64,000 nucleotides of DNA from an uncultured Leptolinea sp. (lineage in GTDB: Bacteria; Chloroflexota; Anaerolineae; Anaerolineales; Anaerolineaceae), in contig CAIKMQ010000009.1 in NCBI GenBank assembly GCA_903828565.1, positions 108,453 to 172,452 of the forward strand, read 5' to 3'. Shown here in pieces: positions 16,001 to 25,219 of this stretch. Every line of letters starts with the position of its first letter. Positions within the stretch are counted from its first letter, which is position 1. The notes below the pieces were generated by a model. It did no database searches. It was not told the DNA's origin and worked only from the letters and a program-made list of their open reading frames with translations. Position numbers and translations under genes: made by a program.

Positions 16001-18102
16001 AATACCCGGGGGTTCTTTCCGCGGACCTCCGCCAGGGTATATCCAGTCGTCCGCTCAAAAGCCGGGTTGACATATTCGATATTGCCATCCAGGTCGGTAA
16101 TGACCACCGCGTCCGCTGCCTGCGTCACCACATGGGATAACTGGCGGATCTCCTGGGCTGCGAGGATCCTGTCGGTCACATCCACCACCGTTGCACTGAC
16201 CACGTCCTGGTGCACGGATGCTGAAACTAACAGGTGTTTTTGCGCCCCGCGGCTATCCACCACGACAAGCTCTTCATTGATCAACTCTGTACCGGATTCC
16301 AGGTTTTTGATCGACTTTTCGAAAGAAGGTGAGCGCACCAGAGTAAACAGCCCGTACTTCATCAGGTCGCCAACAGAACCAAAGCCCATGATCTGCGCCA
16401 TGGAGAGATTTGCGTAGGACAAATGGCCATCGCGGGTAAAGCGCACAATCCCTGTCAGGGCATGCTCTGACAGACCGCGGAACTCCGCTTCGGAGCGGGC
16501 TAATGCAGTTTCAGCTTTTTGGCGGCTGTGTGTGTAGGCCAGGAACATCGAAGTCAGCAGCATACCGCCAAAGAATACCACCCACGCGGTGTATGCATGG
16601 TCCGTGAAGACATAAGCAGACCCAGGCTGAGCGATGAAAAGCCAGTTGCGGTTGCCAATCTTCAGCGTAGTAGACTGATAATTGCCGACCATCAATTCAT
16701 CCGCGGCCGGGGCGTTCTCCAGGGTCATCTTTTTCTCCGGATCCGGTTCCGGGTAGCGTAATAAGAAGAACGGGCCGCTGGCATCTGTGATGTCATAAAA
16801 GTAGAAGACCAGGTTATGATTTTCCAGTTCACTCAGTGCGACCGATACTAGATTCTCCAGATTGAATGCCCCGACTGCCACTCCCTGCAGGTTGGCCCGG
16901 CGTTCTTCCAGGGTAGCGGTGGGTTTGCCTTTCTGGTAGATGGGAACCACCATGAGGATACCGGTAGCAGGTTTATTCTGCTGCAACAGGGTCAGCGGGC
17001 TGCTGAAAACCGCCTCACCGCTATCACGCGCCTGCTGGATCACCACCAGGCGTGCGGGGCTGGATGCATTGTCATACCCCAGCAAGGCGCGGTTCTGAGC
17101 AAATGGTTCAATGAATGTTACCGGATAGTATTCATCCCTTTGAGCGGCGGGGATGCTTTCGCCATCGTTCGTCTTTTCATAGATGTGGAATCCGTTAAAA
17201 CCTTCTGCGCGGATAGATTCTTCGTAAGCCGTCCGTTCGTACCCTTTCACCCGCGGCGCCCAGGTCAACCCGAGCGTGGTGGGGTATTCCTCCAGAAAGG
17301 GTTTTGTAAAATCGAAGAACTCATTGCGCTCCACGCTTTTGGAGGCAGCAAAGAGCGCACGGATAGCGATGATTGCCTGGGTATCATGGAAGTTCAGGGA
17401 TTCTTCCAGGATAGCGGTGACTTCTGAAAAATCCTGGCGGACCGTTTCTCTTGAATGCAGGTGTTCCTCGTTCTGCAGGTACATAAAGACCAGCAGGGAT
17501 AACCCCAACATGAAAGCGGCCAGCGGGAAGAAGATGGAAGAGCGGAAACGGGCGCGGTCGAATATCCGCAGTAAAATACCGATAAGGGTCGGGGTGAAGA
17601 AATAAATGCCTACCAGTACAGCGGCACTGTTTGAGCCCATCCCCAACCAGAAACCTTCGCCGATCGGGACTCCACCGGCGGTAAAGACCGCCTGCATCAG
17701 CAGCGATTGCACACCGGCTGCAAGGGTAAAAAGAGCGACAGAAAGCAAGACACCTTTGACCGTCTCGGGCGGTAAGTTTTTCACCCAGCGGTGAAGCAGG
17801 ACAGAAGTCCCCCACGAGAAGATCACCGCGATGCAGGCAATGCCGGTAGCGATCCAGGCGGCATTGGCACCAGCCAGAGATTGTATCGTGGAGATATATA
17901 TACTGACCAGAACACCGACCGCAGCCGGCCACCCGAAGACGAAAACCAAAGCCAGACCCACACCGCTTTGCGGTAAAGCCAGGGGTACATTCATGGGTTG
18001 GAGGAACAGATATTTCCCCAACCAAGCTGCTGCGTATACCAGTAAACCCGAGCCAGCTGCCACCAGAATTGATTTCAAGTAACGGTTCAAAGAAATTTTC
18101 AT
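13036..18102 (-). CDS. MASE1/CHASE multi-PAS hybrid histidine kinase with two receivers
   Basis: One of the largest genes in the window, about 1690 residues. The N-terminus is a MASE1-like membrane array. An extracytoplasmic CHASE-type sensor (the LGLTWAPRV, YYPVTFIEPF and DNASSPARL segments) lies between it and a later helix. About five PAS domains follow, then HisKA (SMSHELRTPLTG), HATPase_c (NLLSNAIKFTPQ, DKGAGI, GTGLGLSL), a degenerate-looking receiver (IEDVE, LLDIGLPDIPG, VKPF) and a canonical one (ADDND, LTDVQMPVMDG, SKPI). CHASE domains bind small extracellular ligands. I prefer the ATG at 18102, with GGGA 8 nt upstream; a TTG at 18186 would extend it by 28 residues but has poor spacing. 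It heads the minus-strand kinase run. Confidence 0.9.
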   Translation of the reverse strand: MKISLNRYLKSILVAAGSGLLVYAAAWLGKYLFLQPMNVPLALPQSGVGLALVFVFGWPAAVGVLVSIYISTIQSLAGANAAWIATGIACIAVIFSWGTSVLLHRWVKNLPPETVKGVLLSVALFTLAAGVQSLLMQAVFTAGGVPIGEGFWLGMGSNSAAVLVGIYFFTPTLIGILLRIFDRARFRSSIFFPLAAFMLGLSLLVFMYLQNEEHLHSRETVRQDFSEVTAILEESLNFHDTQAIIAIRALFAASKSVERNEFFDFTKPFLEEYPTTLGLTWAPRVKGYERTAYEESIRAEGFNGFHIYEKTNDGESIPAAQRDEYYPVTFIEPFAQNRALLGYDNASSPARLVVIQQARDSGEAVFSSPLTLLQQNKPATGILMVVPIYQKGKPTATLEERRANLQGVAVGAFNLENLVSVALSELENHNLVFYFYDITDASGPFFLLRYPEPDPEKKMTLENAPAADELMVGNYQSTTLKIGNRNWLFIAQPGSAYVFTDHAYTAWVVFFGGMLLTSMFLAYTHSRQKAETALARSEAEFRGLSEHALTGIVRFTRDGHLSYANLSMAQIMGFGSVGDLMKYGLFTLVRSPSFEKSIKNLESGTELINEELVVVDSRGAQKHLLVSASVHQDVVSATVVDVTDRILAAQEIRQLSHVVTQAADAVVITDLDGNIEYVNPAFERTTGYTLAEVRGKNPRVLKSGQHDQKFYEDLWQTILKGETFIAEFYNLKKNGELFIEIKTISPIRDADGKITHFVSTGRNITEAKKAEQALKVEQDRNAALIANAADGIVVLGPQKTFIYASPTAREIFGFEKEDVSRLNPVALTHPDDLPLVMQTLGIVRGDPSQVITIEYRSKGRDGSWHWIESTYRNLNADPAIGGIVINFRDITSRKKAEQDLEVSEHQNRALVEAIPDLLFRLKRDGTFIDFNLPPTMQFYILPEQFLGKKIDHVMPADVVKMFKDASERAFTTGLPVTYTYSLMMNEERIYEARAVANQDEQEVVLIIRDITEAIRVQQALVESEEKYRLLSEELEEKVKERTAEVQDLYNNAPTGYHSLDPDGYYHMINDTELSWLGYTREEMIGKMKTTDLMTPESFQDFLGIYPIFKERGWVRDVEITFVRKDGTHLPVLVNSTAIYDEDGKYLSSRTTVFDNTERKKAQDALERSRDDLNAANTALAKASRLKDEFLASMSHELRTPLTGILGLTEALQMETYGELNEKQRFALTNVESSGRHLLELINDILDLSKIEADKLELQLEQVSVSEICQASLQLTKGMAHQKHQVVNFTTNVPAATLRADARRLKQMVVNLLSNAIKFTPQQCQLGLEVTGSEDDHFVRITVWDKGAGIKPEDLGKLFKPFTQLDSSLTRSQSGTGLGLSLVARLAEMHGGSVSVESEYGTGSRFSITLPWEPGSATQPVYSEVEKIRNIKTALVIEDVEIHQKQIMDYLSRLGVEGIPLRQGKGAVEAAVSYHPDLILLDIGLPDIPGEEVLANLKQDKRTAFIPIIIASVEEDPRRFSKLGAAASLVKPFSIENLKEEILKLATVHGADAGAAAAPGSIRVMLADDNDVILETLADFLRTRSYQVVTVKNGRQLLDMLADAKPDIILTDVQMPVMDGLTAIREIRKLPDQAMANLPIVAITALAMPGDKEMCLGAGANEYISKPIKLDRLAAQIAEIVTEARTRQS

Positions 18103-18334
18103 CGCGACATCCCGCTTTCTGGCATCCAATAAATTTGTAATACTTTTGTCAGAATTAATAGAAGCTGGTGTTTTATACTTACTCAATCCTCTTTTAACTT
18201 ACCGTTCGTTCTGGATATTTTATTATATGTTAATTGTTTATACTATAATAAATCATAAGAGGATAAATGCAAGTTAGAAACTAACTAGTATCGGGTGGTG
18301 AGTTGCTGATAAGAGTTGTAAAGGATTTTCCTCT
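18103..18334. other. AT-rich divergent intergenic region
   Basis: This stretch between the divergent large kinase and the first GGDEF-hemerythrin gene is much more AT-rich than its surroundings. It contains a TATAAT at 18244-18249 on the plus strand without a convincing -35. The part 18103-18186 could be coding if the kinase begins at its upstream TTG. No RNA gene or strong palindrome is seen. Confidence 0.4.
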
Positions 18335-19924
18335 ATGGAAAGAGTCAATCAACAATTACGACCTGCCCTACAACCTCTGAAGCGCCTGATCGATACCGGC
18401 TGCAACGGAGATATGCACTATACTGACCGGCAGACCGTCCAACTGACCAATGCGGTCGTGCTGGCCAGGCTCGTCACAGCCATTCCATTCGGTATTCTAT
18501 TTGCCAGCCAGGGACCGGAATTTTTCTGGCCGATTTTTGTGCCATTTATCATCGGCACCCTGTTGATCGCGTTGACGATCCTGTTGAATGCCCGCGGGTT
18601 GTATCTATTTGCCGGTGTGTGGGGAAACCTGATCAATACGCTGCAGGCGTTCAGCGCACTCTGGCTATACTTTGGCTACACAACTGGCGCATATTTTTAC
18701 TTCCTACTGTACGCGCTGGTTCCCATCATCACTCTCCCGCGTCAGAAGAAACTGCTGATCGCCTTCCTTTCAAGCTTGAACCTGTTCTTCTTCATGGTGC
18801 TGCACAATCACCAACCCATCCTGCCGATACCCTTCTCATTCAGCAACCTGGAATTGAGCCTAGTTCGGCAAGGATCCATATTTAGTACGATGGTATTGAT
18901 CGTTGTAGCTTTCTACACCTACCAGCAGATCTTGCACCGCAACGAAAGGCAGCTGGATGAAAAATCCATCAAATTGAACGAATTACTGCAGGCAGCCACG
19001 ACGATTGCCACGACCGACAGCCTCACCCGGCTGGCCAACCGCCGCCGTATGGAAGAACTGCTGCAGGTGGAAATTGCGCGCGCGCTGCGCTACTCGAGTG
19101 AGTTATCCCTGATAATGTTCGATCTGGACCATTTCAAGCGGGTGAATGACACCCTGGGACACGATGTAGGCGACCAGGTGCTCATCCGCACCGGTGAGCT
19201 GGCGCTATCGCGGCTGCGCTCAGTGGATATCTGCGGCCGCTGGGGCGGAGAAGAGTTCCTGGTCATTTTGCCGCATACCGGATTGGAAGGCGCGCTGCTG
19301 GTGGCGGAGAAGATCCGCCTGACTCTGGAAACCGCCTGGCATGACCGGGCCGGCATTGTCACCGGTTCATTTGGGGTGGCTGAATGGGCAACCAACGAAA
19401 GTTACGATACCTTAATCAAACGGGTGGACAATGCCATGTACCGCGCGAAAAACGGCGGCAGGAACCTGGTGTCCATTTCCATCGAGCAGCTCTCTCAACC
19501 CCGCAACCTTGCCCGGTTGATCTGGATGACTGAATGGGAGACCGGCGAACAGACGATCGACAGCAGCCATCAAAAGATACTCACCTTCGCCAACAGGTTT
19601 TTGGAACATTCAGATGCGGAAATATCCCAAATTGAAACCATCTCCTTGCTGGATGAATTTGAAGCGTTATTAAAAGATCATTTTGCGTATGAAGAAGAAC
19701 TTCTTGTGAAGGCAAAATACCCTGAACTGGAACACCACAAAATGGAACACCAGCAATTGATGGCGCAATTGGCACACATGCGAGCCAATTATCAGCACAC
19801 CCTGGCCAATCCGGTCAGCCTGTATGTCTTTATCACAGATGAAGTGGTGGTTGGACATCTCATCAATACAGATATCAAGTACTTTCCGTATATTGAAGCA
19901 CAATTAACCGCAAAACACCTTTAA
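18335..19924 (+). CDS. Membrane diguanylate cyclase with C-terminal hemerythrin domain
   Basis: This 529-residue protein has about six membrane helices (residues 40-200) and a short coiled linker. A GGDEF domain follows with DSLTRLANRRR, FDLDHFKRVNDTLGHDVGD and active GRWGGEEF; an inhibitory I-site RSVD lies exactly five residues before GGEEF. From about residue 395 there is a bacteriohemerythrin domain. All seven expected diiron ligands appear in order: His in DSSHQ, His and Glu in DHFAYEE, two His in YPELEHHKMEH, and His/Asp in VGHLINTD. It should make c-di-GMP, with activity tuned by O2, NO or redox state at the diiron site. That tuning is inference from other hemerythrin-GGDEF proteins. 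Confidence 0.92.
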   Translation: MERVNQQLRPALQPLKRLIDTGCNGDMHYTDRQTVQLTNAVVLARLVTAIPFGILFASQGPEFFWPIFVPFIIGTLLIALTILLNARGLYLFAGVWGNLINTLQAFSALWLYFGYTTGAYFYFLLYALVPIITLPRQKKLLIAFLSSLNLFFFMVLHNHQPILPIPFSFSNLELSLVRQGSIFSTMVLIVVAFYTYQQILHRNERQLDEKSIKLNELLQAATTIATTDSLTRLANRRRMEELLQVEIARALRYSSELSLIMFDLDHFKRVNDTLGHDVGDQVLIRTGELALSRLRSVDICGRWGGEEFLVILPHTGLEGALLVAEKIRLTLETAWHDRAGIVTGSFGVAEWATNESYDTLIKRVDNAMYRAKNGGRNLVSISIEQLSQPRNLARLIWMTEWETGEQTIDSSHQKILTFANRFLEHSDAEISQIETISLLDEFEALLKDHFAYEEELLVKAKYPELEHHKMEHQQLMAQLAHMRANYQHTLANPVSLYVFITDEVVVGHLINTDIKYFPYIEAQLTAKHL

Positions 19925-19939
19925 CCCGGAGGAGGAACC

Positions 19940-20194
19940 ATGAATCTGAACAACCTATTGACATGGATCATCGTAGGTGGGATAGCCGGTATCCTGGCGG
20001 ATTTTGTGATCAAAGGCATCCGCCTGCGCCTTTTAGGAAAACTGATCGTAGGTATTTTGGGCGGCTTTCTGGGTGGATGGCTGTTCGGCCTGCTGAACAT
20101 CCAGATTGCCACGGGGTTGCTGGCGCAGGTGATTGCTGCTTTCGTCGGCGCGGTCATTCTGCTGCTCATCCTGAGAGCATTGAAGCGAAAGTAG
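19940..20194 (+). CDS. GlsB/YeaQ/YmgE-family small membrane protein
   Basis: An 84-residue protein with three hydrophobic segments and the family pattern: ITWIIVGGIAGILADFV-like first helix, GLLGKLIVGILGGFLGGWLFG-type glycine-zipper second helix, and a final helix ending in basic residues. The family (transglycosylase-associated proteins) is induced by stress in other bacteria, but its molecular role is unclear. A strong ggaggagg ribosome site precedes the ATG. It lies between the two GGDEF-hemerythrin paralogues, and the gap to the upstream gene is only 15 nt, so it is probably co-transcribed with it. Confidence 0.85.
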   Translation: MNLNNLLTWIIVGGIAGILADFVIKGIRLRLLGKLIVGILGGFLGGWLFGLLNIQIATGLLAQVIAAFVGAVILLLILRALKRK

Positions 20195-20290
20195 ATTGCA
20201 GAGGTACATTTTTTTACCGGTGTGTGGACAGGGATATTCCATTGTTATGGAAGATATCCACTTGAAATGACCGGTGGATGAAGGTTACTA

Positions 20291-21895
20291 TTGATTCAAT
20301 TTAAAACATCGGTGACAGCCTTGATATCAATCCTTATAAAAATGTTGAATACAGGAACCCAACGAGGTTCACCTGGTTATGTAAACCGCCCGATCATCTT
20401 TACAAATATTGCTGCCGCTCTGGCCATATTCCTGAATGCGACTTATTTGATTCTTCACCTGATCAAAGGCAACCCCTCCCTATTACCTGTCAGCCTGGCA
20501 AATATTGCCGCCCTGGTATGCCTACCCTTTGCCTTTTATTTTAACCATAAACAGAAGAACCTGGCTGCCGCATTGGTGGTAAATGCCATGACCTCGGTGC
20601 CGGTCTTCATCAACACCTACCTTTACTTTGGCAAGCTCACGGGGCTTCCGCTTTTCTTTATGATTTTTATCATTGTGCCCCTGCTTACGATCTCAAACAA
20701 GCGGATGGCACTGTCAGGCTCACTGGTAGGCATCAACCTGGCTTTTTATTTGTTGACTTTCAGGCACCTTCCGGTCTTTGACACCTGGGCTATTTACAAC
20801 CAGGCTGAACTGACGGTCATGAATTATTCAACGAACATTTTGGTCATTCTCTTGATGGCAGTGAGTTTTTATCTGTATCAGATCATGCTTTACACGAATG
20901 ATAGGAATCTGGAACAGAAGGCCGAAGAATTGCGCCAGGCTTACGATGAGGTGAATTTACTGGCATCCACCGACCCGCTGACCGGGCTTTCCAACCGGCG
21001 GATGATTGAACAGGCAATCATGGATGAGATCGTTCGGGCGGAACGTTATCACTCCCCTTTGTCGATTATCCTGTTTGACTTGGATTATTTTAAAGCAGTG
21101 AACGATACATACGGGCATGATGTCGGGGATGATGTTCTGAAAACCGTATGCTCTCTGGTTCAGACAAATATGCGTGAGACAGACCTGATTGGGCGGTGGG
21201 GTGGCGAGGAATTTTTGATAGTTCTACCTGAAACAGATCTTGCTGGTGCCATGAAGACAGCAGAGAAATTACGTGGGATCCTGGCTGCGCACAATCATAC
21301 AGTTGCCGGCAAATTGACCGCATCTTTTGGCGTTGCCCAACGCCAGGTAAATACCACAATGACTCACTTCTTCCGGCAGGTGGATGAAGCCATGTACACA
21401 GCAAAAACTAATGGGCGTAACATGGTGCGGGCAGCCCCTGTCAATATTGATATCGGTTTGAATAACGAACGGCTGGATTATAAAACGGAGTGGGAGACTG
21501 GCATTCCAGAGATCGACAATGAACATAAAAATCTAGTCAATCTGGCCAACCAGTTCATTGAGATTTCCCTCAGCCCGGATCGCAGAGCTGAGATACGCAC
21601 TTATATGAAAATCATTCATGATGACCTGAGAGATCATTTTATTCACGAAGAAGATATTCTAAATAATTTTCAATATCCCGGTTTGGAAAAACATCAACAG
21701 ATTCATAAGAGAATAATTAGAAAACTGGATGATCTAATAAACAAAATCGACTTGGGTGAGGTCCGCCCGGAGGCACTCTACATTTTCCTTATAAATGATA
21801 TGATTATTGGTCATGTTTCTACTGTTGATATTCTATACATACCTTTCATCCGACGGAAATTAATCACAGGATATAACATTAAAGCGGCCAAATAG
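20291..21895 (+). CDS. Second membrane GGDEF-hemerythrin diguanylate cyclase (paralogue)
   Basis: The 534-residue architecture matches the gene at 18335: about six membrane helices, a linker, GGDEF (DPLTGLSNRRM, FDLDYFKAVNDTYGHDVGD, GRWGGEEF with I-site RETD five residues before), then a hemerythrin domain. The diiron ligands are again complete: DNEH, DHFIHEE, YPGLEKHQQIH and IGHVSTVD. The start is a TTG with an aagg site upstream. It is preferred over an internal ATG at 20342 because the segment between them aligns with the N-terminus of the paralogue (LKRLIDTG against LIKMLNTG). The two genes probably arose by tandem duplication around the small GlsB-like gene. Differences in the membrane region suggest different inputs. 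Confidence 0.9.
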   Translation: MIQFKTSVTALISILIKMLNTGTQRGSPGYVNRPIIFTNIAAALAIFLNATYLILHLIKGNPSLLPVSLANIAALVCLPFAFYFNHKQKNLAAALVVNAMTSVPVFINTYLYFGKLTGLPLFFMIFIIVPLLTISNKRMALSGSLVGINLAFYLLTFRHLPVFDTWAIYNQAELTVMNYSTNILVILLMAVSFYLYQIMLYTNDRNLEQKAEELRQAYDEVNLLASTDPLTGLSNRRMIEQAIMDEIVRAERYHSPLSIILFDLDYFKAVNDTYGHDVGDDVLKTVCSLVQTNMRETDLIGRWGGEEFLIVLPETDLAGAMKTAEKLRGILAAHNHTVAGKLTASFGVAQRQVNTTMTHFFRQVDEAMYTAKTNGRNMVRAAPVNIDIGLNNERLDYKTEWETGIPEIDNEHKNLVNLANQFIEISLSPDRRAEIRTYMKIIHDDLRDHFIHEEDILNNFQYPGLEKHQQIHKRIIRKLDDLINKIDLGEVRPEALYIFLINDMIIGHVSTVDILYIPFIRRKLITGYNIKAAK

Positions 21896-21925
21896 AATTT
21901 TGACGGCTTCGATATTTCCGGTTTT

Positions 21926-23302
21926 TCATTTTCTGGCAAGTGCAGCTGTTTGCTCAGCCAATTTACGAATAGATAATTGCTCCTTACCCGCGATGTATGT
22001 TTCCAGCAGGTCGCCCAGCGGGTCTGCCCAGGCAGGCGGTACCGGGTTGAGGATACCGAGCACATTGCCTACGAGGCCGCCGTTACAGTCCACATCCAGG
22101 CCGGCTGAAGCCAACAACATCATAGATTCGGTGAAGTCACCCCCGCCGTACCACAAGGCCAGCAGGTCCGCCGCCAGATTCGGGTAAGCGTGGATCCAGT
22201 TATAACGCTCAAAATGCTTTTCCAACTTCTTCCAGGCTTCCGCCGGGTCTGATGTTGCGGAAAGTGTTTCAAAGCAGAAAGCAAGTTTAGCGGCATATTC
22301 GCTGCCTGCGGGGATGTAGCGCGCGCCATCCAGGGCGATCTTTCGCGGATCCTCGATCACAAATGCCAGGGATGTGATCACCGCGGCATAGATCTCGCCA
22401 TAAACGCCGTTGCGGGCATGAGAGACAACTGCGTCAATGTGTGCCAGGCGGGCGGCTTCCATCGGATCCGCCGGTGCCAGCATACCGCAGATCATCCCGC
22501 GCATCTGCGCGCCGATCCAATCACAGTACGGGTTCAAGAAGGTACCGGATTCCGGAGGATAGATACCCAGGTTGATATTGCGCAAGGCCGTGCCTTCCGC
22601 AGAGACACCATACGGCAACATCTTCACCCATTCATCCGCCAGGGCGGCGCTGGTGATCTTTCGCCCCATGCGCTCGAAGACATCCATCAGCAGCAGTTCG
22701 TACACGACATCATCATTGGTCGTTTCAGGCGGGATGAGGTAGCCGCGCACATCGCCGTAAACCTGGCGGATGCGCTCGCCGGTGTAGCCTTCAATGGCAG
22801 TTCCAAAAGAGCCGCCGGCCATCTGGCCCAGCCAGCCCTGGTAGATCTGGTCCTTGAATTCTGCGCGCCAGCCGGAAAGAGGAGCATAGCCGGCAGCAGC
22901 CGGCATGGCAGCCTTGACATCCTCCCAGCTCGCTGGATGCTCGTATTGGTGATACGGGTGACCGGGAACCTTGGGAGCTTCCTTCAATACCCGCATGACG
23001 CGCGCGGATAACACCCGCAGCTCTTCAATCCGGCCTTCCGCTTCCAACCTGACGCCTTCCGGGAGCAAAGCTTCTGCTTCACGCACGTCATAGCCCTGGT
23101 TAGCCCAGTCCTGCACCATTCCCATAAAGAAAATGTCTGGCGCGAGAGAACCGGGCACGCGAACATGCCAGTGCCAACGCAGCAGCCCATCCCCGTGCGG
23201 GAAGTCAGCCACATGCTCCCAACTGGCAGCCGCGGTGCGTCGATCCATCGGTACAGCCGCGTCCCGGAATTCTTTTTCCTGTTCCCACGCTGATTTTGTC
23301 AT
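21926..23302 (-). CDS. ADP-ribosylglycohydrolase-family protein
   Basis: This soluble protein of about 458 residues has the DraG/ARH-type signatures: QMAGGSFGTAIEGYTG near residue 160, the metal-binding TNDDVVYELLLMDVF motif, and a C-terminal GLDVDCNGGLVGNVLG that supplies further Mg ligands. Family members cleave N- or O-glycosidic bonds of ADP-ribose adducts or related ribosyl compounds. The first 150 residues are an extra domain not typical of DraG. I chose the ATG at 23302 because GAGGA lies 7 nt upstream; the ATG at 23320 overlaps the permease. It is the last gene of a nucleoside-importer/ribokinase operon, so it may act on an imported ribosyl compound and not on protein. That is inference. 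Confidence 0.88.
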   Translation of the reverse strand: MTKSAWEQEKEFRDAAVPMDRRTAAASWEHVADFPHGDGLLRWHWHVRVPGSLAPDIFFMGMVQDWANQGYDVREAEALLPEGVRLEAEGRIEELRVLSARVMRVLKEAPKVPGHPYHQYEHPASWEDVKAAMPAAAGYAPLSGWRAEFKDQIYQGWLGQMAGGSFGTAIEGYTGERIRQVYGDVRGYLIPPETTNDDVVYELLLMDVFERMGRKITSAALADEWVKMLPYGVSAEGTALRNINLGIYPPESGTFLNPYCDWIGAQMRGMICGMLAPADPMEAARLAHIDAVVSHARNGVYGEIYAAVITSLAFVIEDPRKIALDGARYIPAGSEYAAKLAFCFETLSATSDPAEAWKKLEKHFERYNWIHAYPNLAADLLALWYGGGDFTESMMLLASAGLDVDCNGGLVGNVLGILNPVPPAWADPLGDLLETYIAGKEQLSIRKLAEQTAALARK

Positions 23303-23312
23303 TCGTAACTCC

Positions 23313-24191
23313 TCAGGCATTAAATTTCTTCTTCAAGCGCATAGAATAGACAAACAGGGCAACCAGCGTCGCGATGTAAGGCACCATGGCGGTAAATTGC
23401 GGGGGCAGGTCCTGCTGTAAAAAGAGACCCAGTCCGTCCGTAAAACCAAAGATCAAAGAGATGAAGGCGATACCGACCGGGCTGCCGGATACTAAAATGA
23501 CAGCTGCCAGTGAGATCCAGCCCTTGCCGGCCGACATGCCCTGGGTGAAGCCTTCTACCACACCCAGCGAAAGGAAAGCCCCGGCCAATCCGCACAAGAC
23601 GCCGCAGATCAGCAGGGAGGAGACACGGATGCGGTTGGCGGAAACGCCGCTGGTATCCAGGCAGGTGCGGTTGTAGCCGGAGGCGCGCAGCCGCAAGCCG
23701 TAGCGCGTTTTGAACACCAGATAGTGGATGATGATGACTGCCAGCAGGGTCAGGTAAACCACCAGGTTGTGCCCGCTAAGGATCTCACCGACGACCGGAA
23801 CTTGCTCCAACCCGGGGATGTGAATTCTCGGGATGGGCACTATCTCTGTCACCGGCATGTCGATCTGGCGCACCAGGTAAGTGGTCAGCCCGAGCGAGAG
23901 CAAGTTGAGGCCGATGCCGGTGATGAATTCATCCATTTTCAGGACAACTGCGAAGAGGATGAAGATAAGCGCCATCACCAGCGCGCCGAGGATGGCAAAC
24001 AGGATGCCCACTACCCAGGACTGGAAATAATAAGAACCGAGTGCGGCAAAAAAGGCACCGCCCAGCATCATGCCTTCCATGGCGATGTTGAATATACCGG
24101 CATAATAGGTGACCGAACCGCCCAGGGCGGCCAGCAGGATGGGAGTGGCTGAGGTGAGCATGCCGTTGATCAGGCCGATGATGATCTTCAT
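23313..24191 (-). CDS. ABC transporter permease, nucleoside/ribose type (NupQ/YufQ-like)
   Basis: A 292-residue inner-membrane permease of the BPD_transp_2 family with about eight to nine helices. The start [20 protein letters not shown] and the conserved [19 protein letters not shown] cytoplasmic coupling loop are typical of the second permease of BMP-dependent nucleoside importers. Its start overlaps the preceding permease gene by four bases, so the two are translationally coupled. It pairs with the permease at 24188, the ATPase at 25209 and the binding lipoprotein at 26804. Guanosine-type nucleosides are the usual substrates of such systems; the exact ligand cannot be read from sequence. 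Confidence 0.92.
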   Translation of the reverse strand: MKIIIGLINGMLTSATPILLAALGGSVTYYAGIFNIAMEGMMLGGAFFAALGSYYFQSWVVGILFAILGALVMALIFILFAVVLKMDEFITGIGLNLLSLGLTTYLVRQIDMPVTEIVPIPRIHIPGLEQVPVVGEILSGHNLVVYLTLLAVIIIHYLVFKTRYGLRLRASGYNRTCLDTSGVSANRIRVSSLLICGVLCGLAGAFLSLGVVEGFTQGMSAGKGWISLAAVILVSGSPVGIAFISLIFGFTDGLGLFLQQDLPPQFTAMVPYIATLVALFVYSMRLKKKFNA

Positions 24192-25219
24192 TTCGCCAGT
24201 CCTTTCATCTTGCGCCGGGCTTCCCGTCGGGCAAAGAGAGTCTCAAAGTATCCGCGCCCGGCCACCACAATCAGGACGATTACGGCCTGCAGCACCTGGA
24301 TCAATTCCCGCGGCACCAGGGCGGTTAACTGCATGCCGGTCGCGCCGGTTTGCAGCACCGCGAAGAATAAACCAAAGATAAGCGTCAGGAACACCCCCGA
24401 GTTGGCCACCATGGCGATCATGATGCCGTCCCAGGCGTAATTGGCGCCCATGTCTTTGATGAAGCGGTGCGGGCCGGCCATCAGCACCAGTCCGCCAGCC
24501 AGGCCAGCCAGCGCGCCGGTCAGCAGCATCACCAGCACGTAGTTCTTGCTGACATTCACACCGCCCAACCGGCTGAAAAGGCTGTTCTGGCCGGAGATGC
24601 GCCACTCGTAGCCCGCGGTGGTGCGGTTCATCACCCACCAAATGATGCCAAAAGCGATCACCATCACCAGCACACTGGAGGAGAGGTTACCCCACTCCGG
24701 CATCCACGCCGCGGTGGCGATAGGCGGCGTCTGGGGGTGGTTGGCATCCTTCTCGAAGAGCGGGTAGCTGATAGCCCACAAGGTAAGGAAGTCGGCGATC
24801 ATATTCAGCATCAGGGTTGTGATAAATTCGCTCATCCGGAAGAAATGCTTGCATAATGCCGCGATGCCGGACCATAACGCGCCGCCGATCATTGCCAGCA
24901 GCAGCAAGGCGGGGATCATCAGAAACGGCGGCAGTTTCAGGTACAAGCCACCAATAACAGCGAAGAGCGCGCCGATCAACAGCTGCCCGGGTTGACCCAG
25001 GTTAACCGGGCCGGAGGCAAATGCCACCGTGGCTGAAAGGCCGGTCAACACCAGCGGCACAGATTTATTCAGGGTATAGACGAACTTTTTCCCCAGTGAA
25101 TATTCGAACAAACTGGCATAGGCCAGAATTGGATCTTTGCCCTGGATCAGCATCACGATCGCGCCTATTAGAAATGCCAGCAGGATGCCGATCAGGTTGA
25201 TCAGGATTTTACGCTTCAT
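24188..25219 (-). CDS. ABC transporter permease, nucleoside/ribose type (NupP/YufP-like)
   Basis: This 343-residue inner-membrane protein is of the same BPD_transp_2 family as its neighbour, but longer, as is usual for the first permease of this importer class. It has about ten helices. Recognisable segments are [21 protein letters not shown] and the cytoplasmic loop around [24 protein letters not shown], followed by [17 protein letters not shown]. The N-terminus overlaps the end of the ATPase gene by 11 bases, and the C-terminus overlaps the next permease by four. Tight packing indicates one operon and a heterodimeric channel. Confidence 0.92.
   Translation of the reverse strand: MKRKILINLIGILLAFLIGAIVMLIQGKDPILAYASLFEYSLGKKFVYTLNKSVPLVLTGLSATVAFASGPVNLGQPGQLLIGALFAVIGGLYLKLPPFLMIPALLLLAMIGGALWSGIAALCKHFFRMSEFITTLMLNMIADFLTLWAISYPLFEKDANHPQTPPIATAAWMPEWGNLSSSVLVMVIAFGIIWWVMNRTTAGYEWRISGQNSLFSRLGGVNVSKNYVLVMLLTGALAGLAGGLVLMAGPHRFIKDMGANYAWDGIMIAMVANSGVFLTLIFGLFFAVLQTGATGMQLTALVPRELIQVLQAVIVLIVVAGRGYFETLFARREARRKMKGLAK

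Noticed and set aside
5192..21895. The signalling block as a mobile island
   Set aside because: No transposase, integrase or flanking repeats are seen, and base composition matches the rest apart from the AT-rich gap at 18.2 kb; tandem duplication explains it.
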